DNA from: Alteromonas macleodii ATCC 27126
GTDB taxonomy: Bacteria; Pseudomonadota; Gammaproteobacteria; Enterobacterales; Alteromonadaceae
Reading direction: 5' to 3'
Assembly: GCF_000172635.2 (NCBI RefSeq)
Contig: NC_018632.1
Coordinates: forward strand, 1,674,001-1,738,000
DNA length: 64,000 nucleotides
The first letter of the stretch is position 1. The number at the start of each line of letters is the position of its first letter. A model generated the notes under the pieces. It had not been told where the DNA came from. It searched no databases and saw nothing but the letters and a program-made list of their open reading frames with translations. This document shows positions 36,266-45,605 of this stretch, piece after piece. Made by a program: the position numbers and the translations under genes.

Positions 36266-38482
36266 ATGGCAGTAAATGGCAGGGAAGAGTTCAATGCTGG
36301 TGTGTTTGAAAATGAGACCATCGACATTGCTCATTATTTGGGAATTATTAAGCGTTACGCATTTCGAATTGTATCATTAGCAATTGCATTTACGATCTTA
36401 GTTGCATTGCTAGTTATGCGTATGACGCCCATGTTCACTTCTACTACAACTATTTTAGTAGAGGCAGAAAAGGCGAACGTTGTTTCAATAGAAGAAGTAT
36501 ATGGTCTTGACACAAAGCGCAAGGACTACATGCAAACGCAATTTGAAATACTGCAGTCCCGTCAAATTGCAGAACGCACGGTTGAAAGCTTATCGCTTTA
36601 TAACAACGAAGAGTTTATGCCAGTTGATGAGGGCCCTAGTCTATTCGATGAACTAAAAGCTAGGGTAGTCGAAGCTTTACCGTTTCTTCCACAGGAAGAG
36701 CCTAAAGATTTAACTGAAGAGCAAATTTTAGCGGCAAAAAAGCGCAAAGCTACTTCACTCTTAATGAGCGCACTTACCGTTGAAATGGTCGATAATACGC
36801 AAGTAATGAGAATAACCATTACTACTGAATCACCTACACTTTCAGCAGAACTGGCTAACGCAGTCGCAGACGTCTACATTGAAAACTATCTGCAGGCTAA
36901 GCTTGATATGACTGCGAAAGCAACGTCTTTTCTTACAGATAGCTTAGAAGGCCTCAAGCAAAAGCTTACCGTGGCTGAACGTAATCTTGCTAAGTTTTAC
37001 GAACAAAATCAAGTCGTTAACATAGATGGTGTAGTGGGCTTAGCGGCCGATGAACTAGAGCAGCTGAGCAAGCAGTTACTCGATGCGCAAACCGCACTTA
37101 AGCTCAATGCTGTTATTTATAGACAAACGCGCAACGATGTTTCGTTAGAAGACATAGCGCGTCTTCCTGAAGTACTGAATCACCCAACCATCAGAGATGT
37201 TCGACGTGACGAAGCAAAGGCGATGACGCGCGTGAGCGAGCTAAGTAAAGTTTATGGCCCTAAACACCCTAGAATGATTGCTGCGAATGCAGAGCTCTCT
37301 TCTATTCGGGAAACACTGAGCAGTCAGATTAGAGATTTGATAACGAGTATTACAACGCAATACGAAGTGTCGGAAGACCGCGTTGTACAGCTAGAGCAAG
37401 AAGTCGCGCAAGCGAAAGCTGAGTTCCGTTCACTGTCAGCGTTAGACAACCAGCGGCGAGCTCTGCAACGTGAAGTTGATATTAATCAGCAGCTTTACAA
37501 CTCTTTCTTTACTCGTTTGAAGGAAACCGATGAGCTGGGCGGCTTTGAGTCAGCAAATGCGCGAGTACTCGACGCGGCGTTACCCAAATATACGCCTTCC
37601 GAGCCCAACAAAAAGCTGTTAATAGGTGCTGCTTTTGTCTTTAGTATGGGCTTTGGCGTTTTCTTGGCCATTGCAATGGAAACCCTTAACAGCGGTATTC
37701 GTTCGGTTGAAGATGTTGAGCGTAAACTTGGACAGCGTATGTTGGGTCTTATCCCATGGCTTCCACACAAGAAGAAGACTGACTTACCAATTCGTTCGTT
37801 CTTTGATGGTAAAAAGCATCAATTTGCAGAGTCGGTTCGTACCCTGCGAACTAGCCTATCATTATTGAATTTAGATAAAGAGCAGCAGGCCATAATGATT
37901 ACATCGAGCGTGCCTAAAGAAGGTAAAACTACCGTTTCGATTAATTTAGCGTTTGCCTTGGGGCAGCTGGATAAGACCATACTGATTGATGCCGACTTAC
38001 GTCGTCCTAGCGTTGGCAAGCAATTTGGCATTCCAAATTACCAGCCCGGTGTTGCGAACTTAATCTTAAAATCACATACTTTTGATGAATGCTTAGTGCA
38101 GGATGAAGAATCTAAGATAGATATATTATCCGCAGGAACTATCCCATCAAATCCACAAGAATTGCTAGCTGACAAAGGCTTCGGCGAACTTATCGCCCAG
38201 CTCAAGACCCAGTACAAATACGTTGTTGTTGATACTGCACCAACTCAAGCTGTTAGTGACTCTATGGTTATTGCAAACTCATGTGATTCTGTAATCTACG
38301 TAGTTCGTGCAGACAGTACCAGTGAGAAGTTAATAAATAATGGTTTGTCTCGATTCCTTCAAGTTGGTCATCGTCTTGATGGGGTAGTGCTAAATCAAGT
38401 AGACTTACGTAAATCTGGTGCAGCACAAAGGTATGCTGGATTCTACGACCAATACGGTTATACGAGTCATAAAGACAGCTAA
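36266..38482 (+). CDS. Wzc-like polysaccharide co-polymerase / tyrosine autokinase (VpsO type)
   Basis: A 738-residue inner-membrane protein. It has an N-terminal Wzz domain with membrane segments at about 35-55 and 450-470, a long periplasmic coiled-coil region between them, and a cytosolic BY-kinase domain: Walker A VPKEGKTT (about 546-553), Walker A' ILIDADLRRP and Walker B VVVDTAP. The C-terminus ends with four clustered tyrosines (RYAGFYDQYGYTS), the autophosphorylation tail. It sets chain length and coordinates export with the Wza-like protein. The phosphatase gene follows directly. Confidence 0.93.
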   Translation: MAVNGREEFNAGVFENETIDIAHYLGIIKRYAFRIVSLAIAFTILVALLVMRMTPMFTSTTTILVEAEKANVVSIEEVYGLDTKRKDYMQTQFEILQSRQIAERTVESLSLYNNEEFMPVDEGPSLFDELKARVVEALPFLPQEEPKDLTEEQILAAKKRKATSLLMSALTVEMVDNTQVMRITITTESPTLSAELANAVADVYIENYLQAKLDMTAKATSFLTDSLEGLKQKLTVAERNLAKFYEQNQVVNIDGVVGLAADELEQLSKQLLDAQTALKLNAVIYRQTRNDVSLEDIARLPEVLNHPTIRDVRRDEAKAMTRVSELSKVYGPKHPRMIAANAELSSIRETLSSQIRDLITSITTQYEVSEDRVVQLEQEVAQAKAEFRSLSALDNQRRALQREVDINQQLYNSFFTRLKETDELGGFESANARVLDAALPKYTPSEPNKKLLIGAAFVFSMGFGVFLAIAMETLNSGIRSVEDVERKLGQRMLGLIPWLPHKKKTDLPIRSFFDGKKHQFAESVRTLRTSLSLLNLDKEQQAIMITSSVPKEGKTTVSINLAFALGQLDKTILIDADLRRPSVGKQFGIPNYQPGVANLILKSHTFDECLVQDEESKIDILSAGTIPSNPQELLADKGFGELIAQLKTQYKYVVVDTAPTQAVSDSMVIANSCDSVIYVVRADSTSEKLINNGLSRFLQVGHRLDGVVLNQVDLRKSGAAQRYAGFYDQYGYTSHKDS

Positions 38483-38491
38483 CAGTAATTA

Positions 38492-39223
38492 TTGATAGAT
38501 ATACATAGTCATATATTGCCTGGCATCGACGACGGTGCCAGGTCTTTAGATATCGCCATAGAAATGGCACAGCAAGCTGTTGACTGTGGCGTAAGTCACA
38601 TGGTTTGCACGCCTCATATCCATAAAGGCTACTTCGACAATTCTCCCAGCACAATAAAGCCTGTATTTGATGAGTTTGTGAAAGCTGTCAAAGCAGCGGC
38701 GATTCCCTTAACACTTTCTTATGCAGCTGAAGTGAGAGTGAATGAGCTTATTCCCGTTTGGTTGAAACAAGGGGAGCTACCATTCATCGGTGAACTAAGC
38801 GATAAAAAAATACTTCTGCTTGAAATGCCTCATAGCCATGTTCCCCAGGGGCTTGAGACCCTAGTTAAATGGCTATTAAGAAATAACGTTCAACCTCTTA
38901 TAGCGCATCCAGAACGGAATCGGGAGTTGTTAGCAGAGCCAACTAAGTTTAGCTGGCTTCAACGACAAGGGTGTTTGTTTCAAGTTACCGCTGGCGCTTT
39001 GACGGGGCGATTTGGAGACAACGTAGCACAATTTGCATTAAGTTTAATGCAGCGAAAAGCATTTCATGTCGTTGCCTCTGATACCCATGATTTAGTACGA
39101 CGGCCTAATGACATGAGAGATGCGTTTGACGTTGTCGCTGCCTTCGATAGGGTCTTCGCTCAAGACGTTTTCATTAACAAGCCTGGTGAAATAATAGGTA
39201 AAGCACTTAGGCAAGGTGTTTAA
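38492..39223 (+). CDS. PHP-family tyrosine-protein phosphatase (CpsB/YwqE-like), TTG start
   Basis: A 243-residue metal-dependent phosphatase of the CpsB/CapC type, expected to dephosphorylate the Wzc-like kinase. Metal motifs: DIHSHILPGIDDGA, CTPHIHKGYF, AHPERNREL and ASDTHDLVRRPNDM. The start must be the TTG at 38492: a TAA stands two codons upstream in frame and the protein begins exactly at the first metal motif. No strong ribosome site is seen, so coupling to the kinase gene nine bases upstream is likely. It replaces the low-molecular-weight phosphatase Wzb of enteric systems. Confidence 0.9.
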   Translation: MIDIHSHILPGIDDGARSLDIAIEMAQQAVDCGVSHMVCTPHIHKGYFDNSPSTIKPVFDEFVKAVKAAAIPLTLSYAAEVRVNELIPVWLKQGELPFIGELSDKKILLLEMPHSHVPQGLETLVKWLLRNNVQPLIAHPERNRELLAEPTKFSWLQRQGCLFQVTAGALTGRFGDNVAQFALSLMQRKAFHVVASDTHDLVRRPNDMRDAFDVVAAFDRVFAQDVFINKPGEIIGKALRQGV

Positions 39224-39987
39224 TGAAGGCGTTTCATCTCGCTAGCTTTCACAACCAACAAATTTTTAGTATAGCGCTTAAATGGATCGTAGCGCTTATG
39301 GCGTTATGGAGTTTAGTGTGGAGTGTGCAGCTTTTTATTGCGGGTAATGCGTACTATAGCGTAAAGAATAACATCGATATGTGGCAGCAAAGGCCTGAGC
39401 GTGCGACTACAGAGAAGATAGAGCGAGCTCTAAATAAAATAGAAACAGCGCTTAGTTATTTCCCGAAAAACGCACTCTACTATCAAGTACAAGGGCAATT
39501 ATATGAATGGAAAGCATATAGTGTGGGTGAAGCCGGCGTGTCGAGCGACACTCAAACAGCAGCTTTTGATTCGAAGAGAAATTTATACCAAGCCTTTACC
39601 GCCTACGAAAAGAGTCTAGAGCTAAGACCGAATTGGAGCGGCAGTTGGATAGGGCTAGCGTCAGTTAAGTGGAAACAGAGAGAATTAGATAGTGCATTCT
39701 ATGATTATGTAACGCGTGCCGTTGATGTGGGAGCACAAGATGCCATAGTGCACAAATTTATCGTAGAATATGGCTTAGACATGTTTGCCGCACGCTCAGT
39801 GCATTATGTAAAAGTGAAAGATCTATTAAAGCGCCATTTAGATTTAGGAATTCAAAATCCACTTAGCAGAAATTTTGTTTTAGAAGCTATCCAAAAGCAT
39901 AGCGCAGAGGAAGTAGTGTGTCGTTGGTTGAATACTTCGAGTTACCCTGTCAAAAAGCGTATACCTAATTGCGTGACATACGACTAA
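39223..39987 (+). CDS. VpsP-like membrane-anchored polysaccharide protein
   Basis: A 254-residue protein with one N-terminal membrane segment (about 18-40) and a periplasmic helical domain with TPR-like helices (KIETALSYFPKNALYYQVQGQLYEW, AFTAYEKSLELRPNWSGSWIGLASVKW). Its place after the Wza/Wzc-like genes matches vpsP in vps-type loci; function is unknown there too. ATG overlaps the phosphatase stop by one base (TAATG), so it belongs to the operon. Confidence 0.65.
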   Translation: MKAFHLASFHNQQIFSIALKWIVALMALWSLVWSVQLFIAGNAYYSVKNNIDMWQQRPERATTEKIERALNKIETALSYFPKNALYYQVQGQLYEWKAYSVGEAGVSSDTQTAAFDSKRNLYQAFTAYEKSLELRPNWSGSWIGLASVKWKQRELDSAFYDYVTRAVDVGAQDAIVHKFIVEYGLDMFAARSVHYVKVKDLLKRHLDLGIQNPLSRNFVLEAIQKHSAEEVVCRWLNTSSYPVKKRIPNCVTYD

Positions 39988-39999
39988 AAACGACCGAAA

Positions 40000-40410
40000 T
40001 TAACTTTTTCCTTTCAACCAGTCCCAAAGCCCCAGTGAAAATCCTTCGAAAAGGTTTATTCCTAACCAACTTTTGAGGATATAAAGAAGTACCAAACCAA
40101 GTATTAACGATACGCAGAAAAAAAGCGCAACAGTTGCTGCCATAGCAATTCTGCCAATTCTACTTTCAGTTCTGGATAAATCTCGTTTATCTGTTCCAGC
40201 TAACACTACGAAATAATAGCGGCTGCGTAGGAGGCTAATGGTGCCCCGAACATCCACTTTATGATTACCCCAACGTCTTCCCGCAAGCGCAGTATTTAAA
40301 TGAGATAATTGTTCATCAGAGAATGAGTCAGCTACTTTTTTCGGCATACGCTCAAGCATGTGTTGAACGTTGGGCTCTTCTCTAACGGGGCGTTTAATTT
40401 TTAAAACCAC
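40000..40410 (-). CDS. Unknown small membrane protein
   Basis: A 136-residue protein I do not recognise. The first 90 residues are hydrophilic and basic (RPVREEPNVQHMLERMPKKV, then GNHKVDVRGTISLLRSRYYFVVLAGTDKRDL). One strong membrane segment follows (about 95-118), then a short amphipathic tail. GTG start. It lies 50 bases downstream of the Wzy/WaaL-like gene on the same strand and converges with the VpsP-like gene, so a role in the exopolysaccharide machinery is possible (VpsQ-like position) but unproven. Confidence 0.6.
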   Translation of the reverse strand: MVLKIKRPVREEPNVQHMLERMPKKVADSFSDEQLSHLNTALAGRRWGNHKVDVRGTISLLRSRYYFVVLAGTDKRDLSRTESRIGRIAMAATVALFFCVSLILGLVLLYILKSWLGINLFEGFSLGLWDWLKGKS

Positions 40411-40460
40411 ACTGCGTCCTTTTACGATAAAACGATCGAGAAAAAATTGAGTTAAGCAGT

Positions 40461-41870
40461 TTATCTATGTGATTGCCTTCCCATAGAAATATTTCTGCTT
40501 AGCGCTCCTAATGCTAGAAGAACAATAAATATAGCCGTATTTGCTGGTGCTTGTAGAGGGAAATCCACACTGCTGTGCAAAGCCATGCCGATAGTTGCCA
40601 TAATACTTGCAAAAGCGGTGCCCCTGGGTAAAGGGTGGCGTCTATTTCGAACGGCGCTAAGTGCATTTTTAGTACACAGCAGCACTAGCAGAGCAAGAAC
40701 AAAGGCACCTACGACACCAAACTCAATGCTAAATTGAAGATATTCGTTGTGTGCGTGATCGTAAAAGTGCTGGATACTTTCACTCTGAAATTGAGGGTAA
40801 ACGGTGTAAAAAGTTCCACCTCCGGTACCTATTAGTCCGTATTTACCTAAGAGGGGGAGTGCGTCTGTTATTACTTCATCTCTACTTTCTTGTGCAAAGT
40901 TTGTTTGTTCTAAGCGCTGTTGCACTTGCTTGAGGCCAAAAAGACTACTGACTAACAAAATATCGATAATCAGCATGCTGATAAACAAAGTGATATAGCT
41001 TTTTTGACGGGGCTTAAAGTAAATCAAGCCGAGCGTGGCAGTAATTGTCATGGCTATAAAAAAAGCGCTATTACCCATTCGAGAACGGGACATGACTAAC
41101 GCAATCACCATTATAATTATGCCTATTCTAAATAGTACTTTGTTACTTAGCCAAAACTTCACCAGCCTTCGCAGCCTTTCTCGTTTACTGGTGGTGTTGT
41201 CTTGATGCAAACTCGCTATCAAATACCCGATTGCGGCACTCAAACAGAGCATTAGAAAATTTGCGTAATGATTCTTGTAAATATAGCTGCCAGTCGCGAT
41301 GTGCGAAACCGGCTGCTTGAACACCAGGCTGTACTTAATACCTGAAAGTACTTCTAGTGCGCCGTAGATAGCTTGAAATATGCCAGCTGCGCTAATGACT
41401 ATAAGGGTGTAGCGTAAACGCTTAGCTGAATTGACAAGGGTTAATGCGATGAAAAATAGAAAGCAATAGGCAAGAGACTTGAAGAAAGTTACGTCGCTCT
41501 GGCCTACATCAAAACTCAAAGATAGCCACTTTGAAGTGACGTTCTCTTGGTTACCCCATTGCTCACTTAAGAGGTAGCTTACACGTTCAGGTCTTATTGC
41601 CTCGACCAGCGCAAAGGGTAGAGGAACAATATTGATAAGCTGCCAAGCAAGAAAAATAACCCAAAGAATAATGAATGTTCGATATTTTGTGTAGAGTTGA
41701 TGAAGTAGAGAAGTGTTTAGCAGAACCAAGGTGCCGCCAATTGAAAACAGCGACATTTGCATCAGCGCCCACGCCCACGGGCGATTTGCGCCCAACGACA
41801 GAGGAAGCCAGAACAAAGTGAATAAAAGAAAACCGAAAAGAAACTTTTCGGTTTTCAGAACATTAACCAT
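40461..41870 (-). CDS. O-antigen ligase/polymerase-family membrane protein
   Basis: A 469-residue integral membrane protein with about 11-12 segments. The Wzy_C/WaaL signature region is visible near YGLIGTGGGTFYTVYPQF and YDHAHNEYLQFSIEFGVVGAF, which carries the conserved His. Family members join polysaccharide repeats or ligate them to a carrier. It is one of two such proteins in the locus, the other at 46748-48088. ATG at 41870 chosen over a TTG two codons upstream. Confidence 0.82.
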   Translation of the reverse strand: MVNVLKTEKFLFGFLLFTLFWLPLSLGANRPWAWALMQMSLFSIGGTLVLLNTSLLHQLYTKYRTFIILWVIFLAWQLINIVPLPFALVEAIRPERVSYLLSEQWGNQENVTSKWLSLSFDVGQSDVTFFKSLAYCFLFFIALTLVNSAKRLRYTLIVISAAGIFQAIYGALEVLSGIKYSLVFKQPVSHIATGSYIYKNHYANFLMLCLSAAIGYLIASLHQDNTTSKRERLRRLVKFWLSNKVLFRIGIIIMVIALVMSRSRMGNSAFFIAMTITATLGLIYFKPRQKSYITLFISMLIIDILLVSSLFGLKQVQQRLEQTNFAQESRDEVITDALPLLGKYGLIGTGGGTFYTVYPQFQSESIQHFYDHAHNEYLQFSIEFGVVGAFVLALLVLLCTKNALSAVRNRRHPLPRGTAFASIMATIGMALHSSVDFPLQAPANTAIFIVLLALGALSRNISMGRQSHR

Positions 41871-41917
41871 AAACAACTACAACAAAAATAGTTAAAGTTT
41901 AAGCAGTTACGTTTTGG

Positions 41918-42487
41918 TTAGTTGGCAGAAATTGTTGTATCACCACCACCTGCACCCGCTGCCCCAGTACCGACACCAAGCGGAGAAAACGTATTGCCCG
42001 TTCCACCTGCTGCAGTAGCTGTTAATGTGCTTGGATCTACACCAGCATTAATAACTGCTAGCAGTGCATCGTCTTCACTAATTACCTGCATTTGAAGAGC
42101 GATATTGTAGATCTCGCTTGCACTCTCAGGAAACATTAAAACAGTAATCGTTATGATTTGAGATGCTTGATCTGGAAATTGTGTAAATCCAGCGATGGCT
42201 AATTCGAACCCTGTGGCATTTTCGTTAAGTAAACTTACTACAGATTCAAATGAATCTTGGTTGTCAGATAAATACGCAGTGCCTGCAGCATCGAAGTAAA
42301 GACCTTCATTGATTACAGTCTGACTAACTTGATTTGCGGCGTCTTGTATATTCGCTCCGTTATCAAGTTCATTAACAAGTAACGTTCTTACTTGAGTGCC
42401 CGGTGCGCTATTTTCTTGCGCTGAAGAAACAGGCGTTAGCACAACCAGTGCAATCAAAAGTAGAGATAAAATAACGTTGCTACGCAT
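41918..42487 (-). CDS. Small secreted protein of unknown function with a TAAG motif
   Basis: A 189-residue protein with a clear signal peptide (cleavage after VSSA) and no recognised domain. The middle is helical and acidic. The last 35 residues are rich in Gly, Thr and Ala (GGTGNTF, GVGTGAAGAGGGD). Residues 158-161 read TAAG, the core of the site cut by LapG in LapA-type adhesins, and the lapG-like gene lies two genes upstream on the same strand. AAGGAT precedes the ATG. The substrate idea is inference. Confidence 0.7.
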   Translation of the reverse strand: MRSNVILSLLLIALVVLTPVSSAQENSAPGTQVRTLLVNELDNGANIQDAANQVSQTVINEGLYFDAAGTAYLSDNQDSFESVVSLLNENATGFELAIAGFTQFPDQASQIITITVLMFPESASEIYNIALQMQVISEDDALLAVINAGVDPSTLTATAAGGTGNTFSPLGVGTGAAGAGGGDTTISAN

Positions 42488-42606
42488 AGCTTATCCTTTT
42501 AAATAAAACGTCGGGTCAGCGTCTTGCTAACACCATTAGTAATCATTGTATAACAAATAAGCGTGCTAGGTCTTCACTTTGTTATACGACTTTTCGGCTA
42601 AGTAAC

Positions 42607-44544
42607 TTAATTTTGCCAAAGCGTAGGCTTTGCGAAATAAAAACCTTGCTGATAAGCAACGTCGAGTTGAGTTAATGCCACTGACTCTGCTTCATTCTCA
42701 ACAAGCTCAGCAATTACGTTGATATTTAATCCTCGAGCTATGCTCAACAAGCTACTTACAAACAACTGATTATCTTTATCTGTGTGAATATCTTTCGTAA
42801 GCTTGCCGGAAATTTTTACAAAATGAGGCTGAATAGCCCTCAATCCTGCAAGTGATGCAAGATTTTCTCCAAAGTGCTCAATTGTTACGCGGCAGCCTAA
42901 TGTCATTAGAGTCTTGCAAAAAGATATGGTGTCATCTTTATGGTGAATGAGTGCTGAGTCTTCGAATTCGAACACCAACTTAGTGCAAAGTGCCGTGTTT
43001 TGGTTCAATTGTGCAACTAGCCAGGTTCTGAAATGGGAATTAGCTAGAGATGCATTTGCAATATTAATGGCCACATCACATTTTGCCTGAGAAAGCTTTT
43101 TAAAAACGAGGGTTGCTACCAACTTATCGACCTCTGGAATAAGGTTCAATCGTTCTGAAGCGGGGATTAACTGCGACATTGGTATAACACTGCCGCTTTC
43201 TTTGTCTTTGAAGCGTGCGAAAGCCTCAAAATATGAGGGAGTGTTTTCAGCAATACTCATGACGGGTTGTATCAGCATGTCAGCGTACTGTTGCTCCAAT
43301 ATCACATTAAGCCTTTCTCTCCATGCAGTGTTACTGTGTATATGAGAGAGTTCTGAAGCAAATTGCCATCCATTAGCTTGTTTAGTTGCAGCCATAAGCG
43401 CGCTGTCAGCATTTTCCATAATTTCGGAAAAAGACTGCTTATCGCTAAATTGCGCCACGCCCATCCACACCGAGCGATTTCCGTCTTTGAGAGGATTGCA
43501 ATGTACGAGAGTTTCACTTAAATCTTCGATTTTATTTGAACATTCTCTCTTTGATATGGCTTCAGTGACTAGTGCAAAGTCGGCGCCTGATAGCCTGAAT
43601 AAGTGTGTAGTCTCAGCCGACTCTTTGGAGAACTGCTTAAGAATGTTGGCAACTGAAGTAACGTAATTGTCGCCCTCTTGGGCTCCGAGAGAAGTATTGA
43701 TAGCGTTGAGGTGCGCTAGTCGTATTATAACTAAATAACCTTCATCTGAATGGGCTGTCGAACTTAATAAAGCGTTCATGTGACGAGTGAAGGCACTTCT
43801 GTTTTGAACGCCCGTAAGGCTGTCTTCGTACGCTTGCGCCTTGAAGTGTTCTGCTTTTTGGGAAAGTTCTTTAAACATCCCTTCTACAGATGAAGACAGC
43901 TTATTCACCGCTTGGGTAATAAATGTAAGCTCTTGGGTAAATGGCTTATAGTTTATTTGAGAAAACTTTTGGTTTTGAATGTCATTAATCTTGCGAACCA
44001 CGATTCTAAGCGGTTTTGTAATAGCGGTAATTATGAAAAGCAACGCGATGTAGGCTACAACGAACGCGGCAAAAAACATAAAGGCACTTTGTTTGACACT
44101 TTCATAAAGCGTTTCATTTGCAAGCCCTGGGTTGCTTTGAACGGTTAGCTCCCCGGCCAGGGTCCAGCCGTCGTTTAATTCAGTTCGTTGAACGGGTGGT
44201 GTGACTTCTACTAAATTAGTGAACCACGCAGGCACTGAATCTTGAGTATTTGGGTTTTTACGCTCAATCAGTAAATTTCCTTCCATGTCAGAGACCGTAA
44301 TATACTGATAGAAACCCCTGTCAAAAATGGCATTTACCATAGTCTCCGCAACGATTATTCCGTTGGGTTCGCCAATGTAAGGCGTGATGGAAAGGCCTAA
44401 AGACGTTGCTGTATCTTGAGCGTGAGTCGCTAGTTGCTCGTTAACATATTCTCGAGTTAGCTTTACATTTATAATGAAAGAGCCAGCAAATACTAAAACT
44501 AAAAAAATGGCTAAGCTCGTACTTAATTGGGTAGATAGTCTCAT
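42607..44544 (-). CDS. lapD: LapD-like c-di-GMP receptor (degenerate GGDEF-EAL)
   Basis: A 645-residue inner-membrane receptor: membrane segment at 10-30, LapD/MoxY-type periplasmic domain (about 31-150, with VPAWFTNLVEV, Trp as in LapD), second membrane segment (about 152-175), HAMP, GGDEF and EAL. Both catalytic domains are broken: GGDEF reads SGADF, EAL reads EAF, DDFG reads EHFG, and EGVE reads LVEN. It should bind c-di-GMP without turning it over and, when bound, hold the protease LapG. ATG overlaps the lapG-like stop by one base. Confidence 0.9.
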   Translation of the reverse strand: MRLSTQLSTSLAIFLVLVFAGSFIINVKLTREYVNEQLATHAQDTATSLGLSITPYIGEPNGIIVAETMVNAIFDRGFYQYITVSDMEGNLLIERKNPNTQDSVPAWFTNLVEVTPPVQRTELNDGWTLAGELTVQSNPGLANETLYESVKQSAFMFFAAFVVAYIALLFIITAITKPLRIVVRKINDIQNQKFSQINYKPFTQELTFITQAVNKLSSSVEGMFKELSQKAEHFKAQAYEDSLTGVQNRSAFTRHMNALLSSTAHSDEGYLVIIRLAHLNAINTSLGAQEGDNYVTSVANILKQFSKESAETTHLFRLSGADFALVTEAISKRECSNKIEDLSETLVHCNPLKDGNRSVWMGVAQFSDKQSFSEIMENADSALMAATKQANGWQFASELSHIHSNTAWRERLNVILEQQYADMLIQPVMSIAENTPSYFEAFARFKDKESGSVIPMSQLIPASERLNLIPEVDKLVATLVFKKLSQAKCDVAINIANASLANSHFRTWLVAQLNQNTALCTKLVFEFEDSALIHHKDDTISFCKTLMTLGCRVTIEHFGENLASLAGLRAIQPHFVKISGKLTKDIHTDKDNQLFVSSLLSIARGLNINVIAELVENEAESVALTQLDVAYQQGFYFAKPTLWQN

Positions 44545-45272
44545 TATTTTTCTTTATCTCCGTACATTACGCGGTCTAGTCGCTCTACCATGTCGTCCCA
44601 CATTTTCATTGGGCCACTACCTCTCAACTTCCGGCCTGTTCCCATCGCTTTCGCAGCCCACAATCCATTACCATTAAAACTGTAAATAGGGGATAAGTCT
44701 CTGCGCTTATTCGCCGGTAAAATTCGCCGATTAATATTGTCTAAAACTAAAGGTACTGAGCTAGGCGTTTCATAATAAGCTAGCACCATGTGAGGTTGAC
44801 GTAATTCTAATGCTGTTACATACATAAGCCTTAATTGACTTTCTGGTACACCTAGCTCAATGAGTGAGAAATATTTCGCAATGGTGTAGTCTTCGCAGTC
44901 GCCTGCGCCAGTGGCAATAAACTCTATAGGGGTGGCCCAGTAGTCCTTTTCGTTCCAGTGAACAAGATCGTCAACAAAATCGAACCGGTTAAAGAAGCGG
45001 TTGATAGAATAGAGTTTTTCATCAATCGCCTCTTGTTGTAATTCATCGATCAGTTGTCGCCAATCAGCAACATCTTCGGCAGCGTTACTGCCATATACGT
45101 CATTAATCCGCTTATAAACCTGCTCGGTAAAGACCGTTTTTTGTTGAGCAATACCAGACGCGACGACAAATACGCAAGACATCATAATAACGCCAGCGCG
45201 AAAAGCAGTAATTAAACTGCGGAGTTTGACTGGGTTCTGTGTTCGCGTGACGTAGCGTTCTTTTTGGTGCAA
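44544..45272 (-). CDS. lapG: LapG-like periplasmic cysteine protease
   Basis: A 242-residue transglutaminase-like protease. A hydrophobic export segment lies at about 20-42, and the Cys-His-Asp triad is visible in GAGDCEDYTIAKY, QPHMVLAYY and LVLDNIN. LapG frees large surface adhesins by cutting near their N-terminal TAAG-type site when LapD is empty. No such adhesin gene is in the window. The drawn start is a TTG; an ATG at 45185 would leave a shorter but usable signal, so the N-terminus is uncertain. Confidence 0.88.
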   Translation of the reverse strand: MHQKERYVTRTQNPVKLRSLITAFRAGVIMMSCVFVVASGIAQQKTVFTEQVYKRINDVYGSNAAEDVADWRQLIDELQQEAIDEKLYSINRFFNRFDFVDDLVHWNEKDYWATPIEFIATGAGDCEDYTIAKYFSLIELGVPESQLRLMYVTALELRQPHMVLAYYETPSSVPLVLDNINRRILPANKRRDLSPIYSFNGNGLWAAKAMGTGRKLRGSGPMKMWDDMVERLDRVMYGDKEK

Positions 45273-45605
45273 GCCGTGGATACTTTATGCAATAGATTAA
45301 GGCGAATGTAAAAAATGTTTCACTACAACGTTGTACGCTGTCTCACCTGTGATTGCGTTATGATGGCAAACTTGGTGATAACTTGAAAGGTTTTTGCTTA
45401 ACTGAATTATCTTTTACTCAAAAGTGATCATAATTGGCATAATTCGTGTTTCTTATAAGCTAGGTAAATCGTGCAGCGCCCTCGAAAGCTTCGATAAGCA
45501 CTTGCCATCAATTAGCATTGAAGGGCGGAAACCATGTACGAATATCAATAACACCTGATATCATTAGAACTGTTTGTAGTTTTATTACAACGAAAAGGAA
45601 CTTTC
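45273..45605. other. Divergent intergenic region, lapG and first glycosyltransferase
   Basis: 333 bases without a gene. A perfect 12-base palindrome, TACAACGTTGTA, lies at 45324-45335 and may be an operator for the lapGD unit. TTGGCAT-AATTC-GTGT at about 45435 has a good -24 box but GT in place of GC, so it is not counted as a sigma-54 promoter. Nothing else was recognised. Confidence 0.45.

Noticed and set aside
38268..38654. 128-codon minus-strand frame at the end of the kinase gene
   Set aside because: Shadow of the Wzc-like and phosphatase genes.
45434..45450. TTGGCAT-N5-GTGT as a sigma-54 promoter of the glycosyltransferase operon
   Set aside because: The -12 box has GT for GC; too weak despite the good -24 box.
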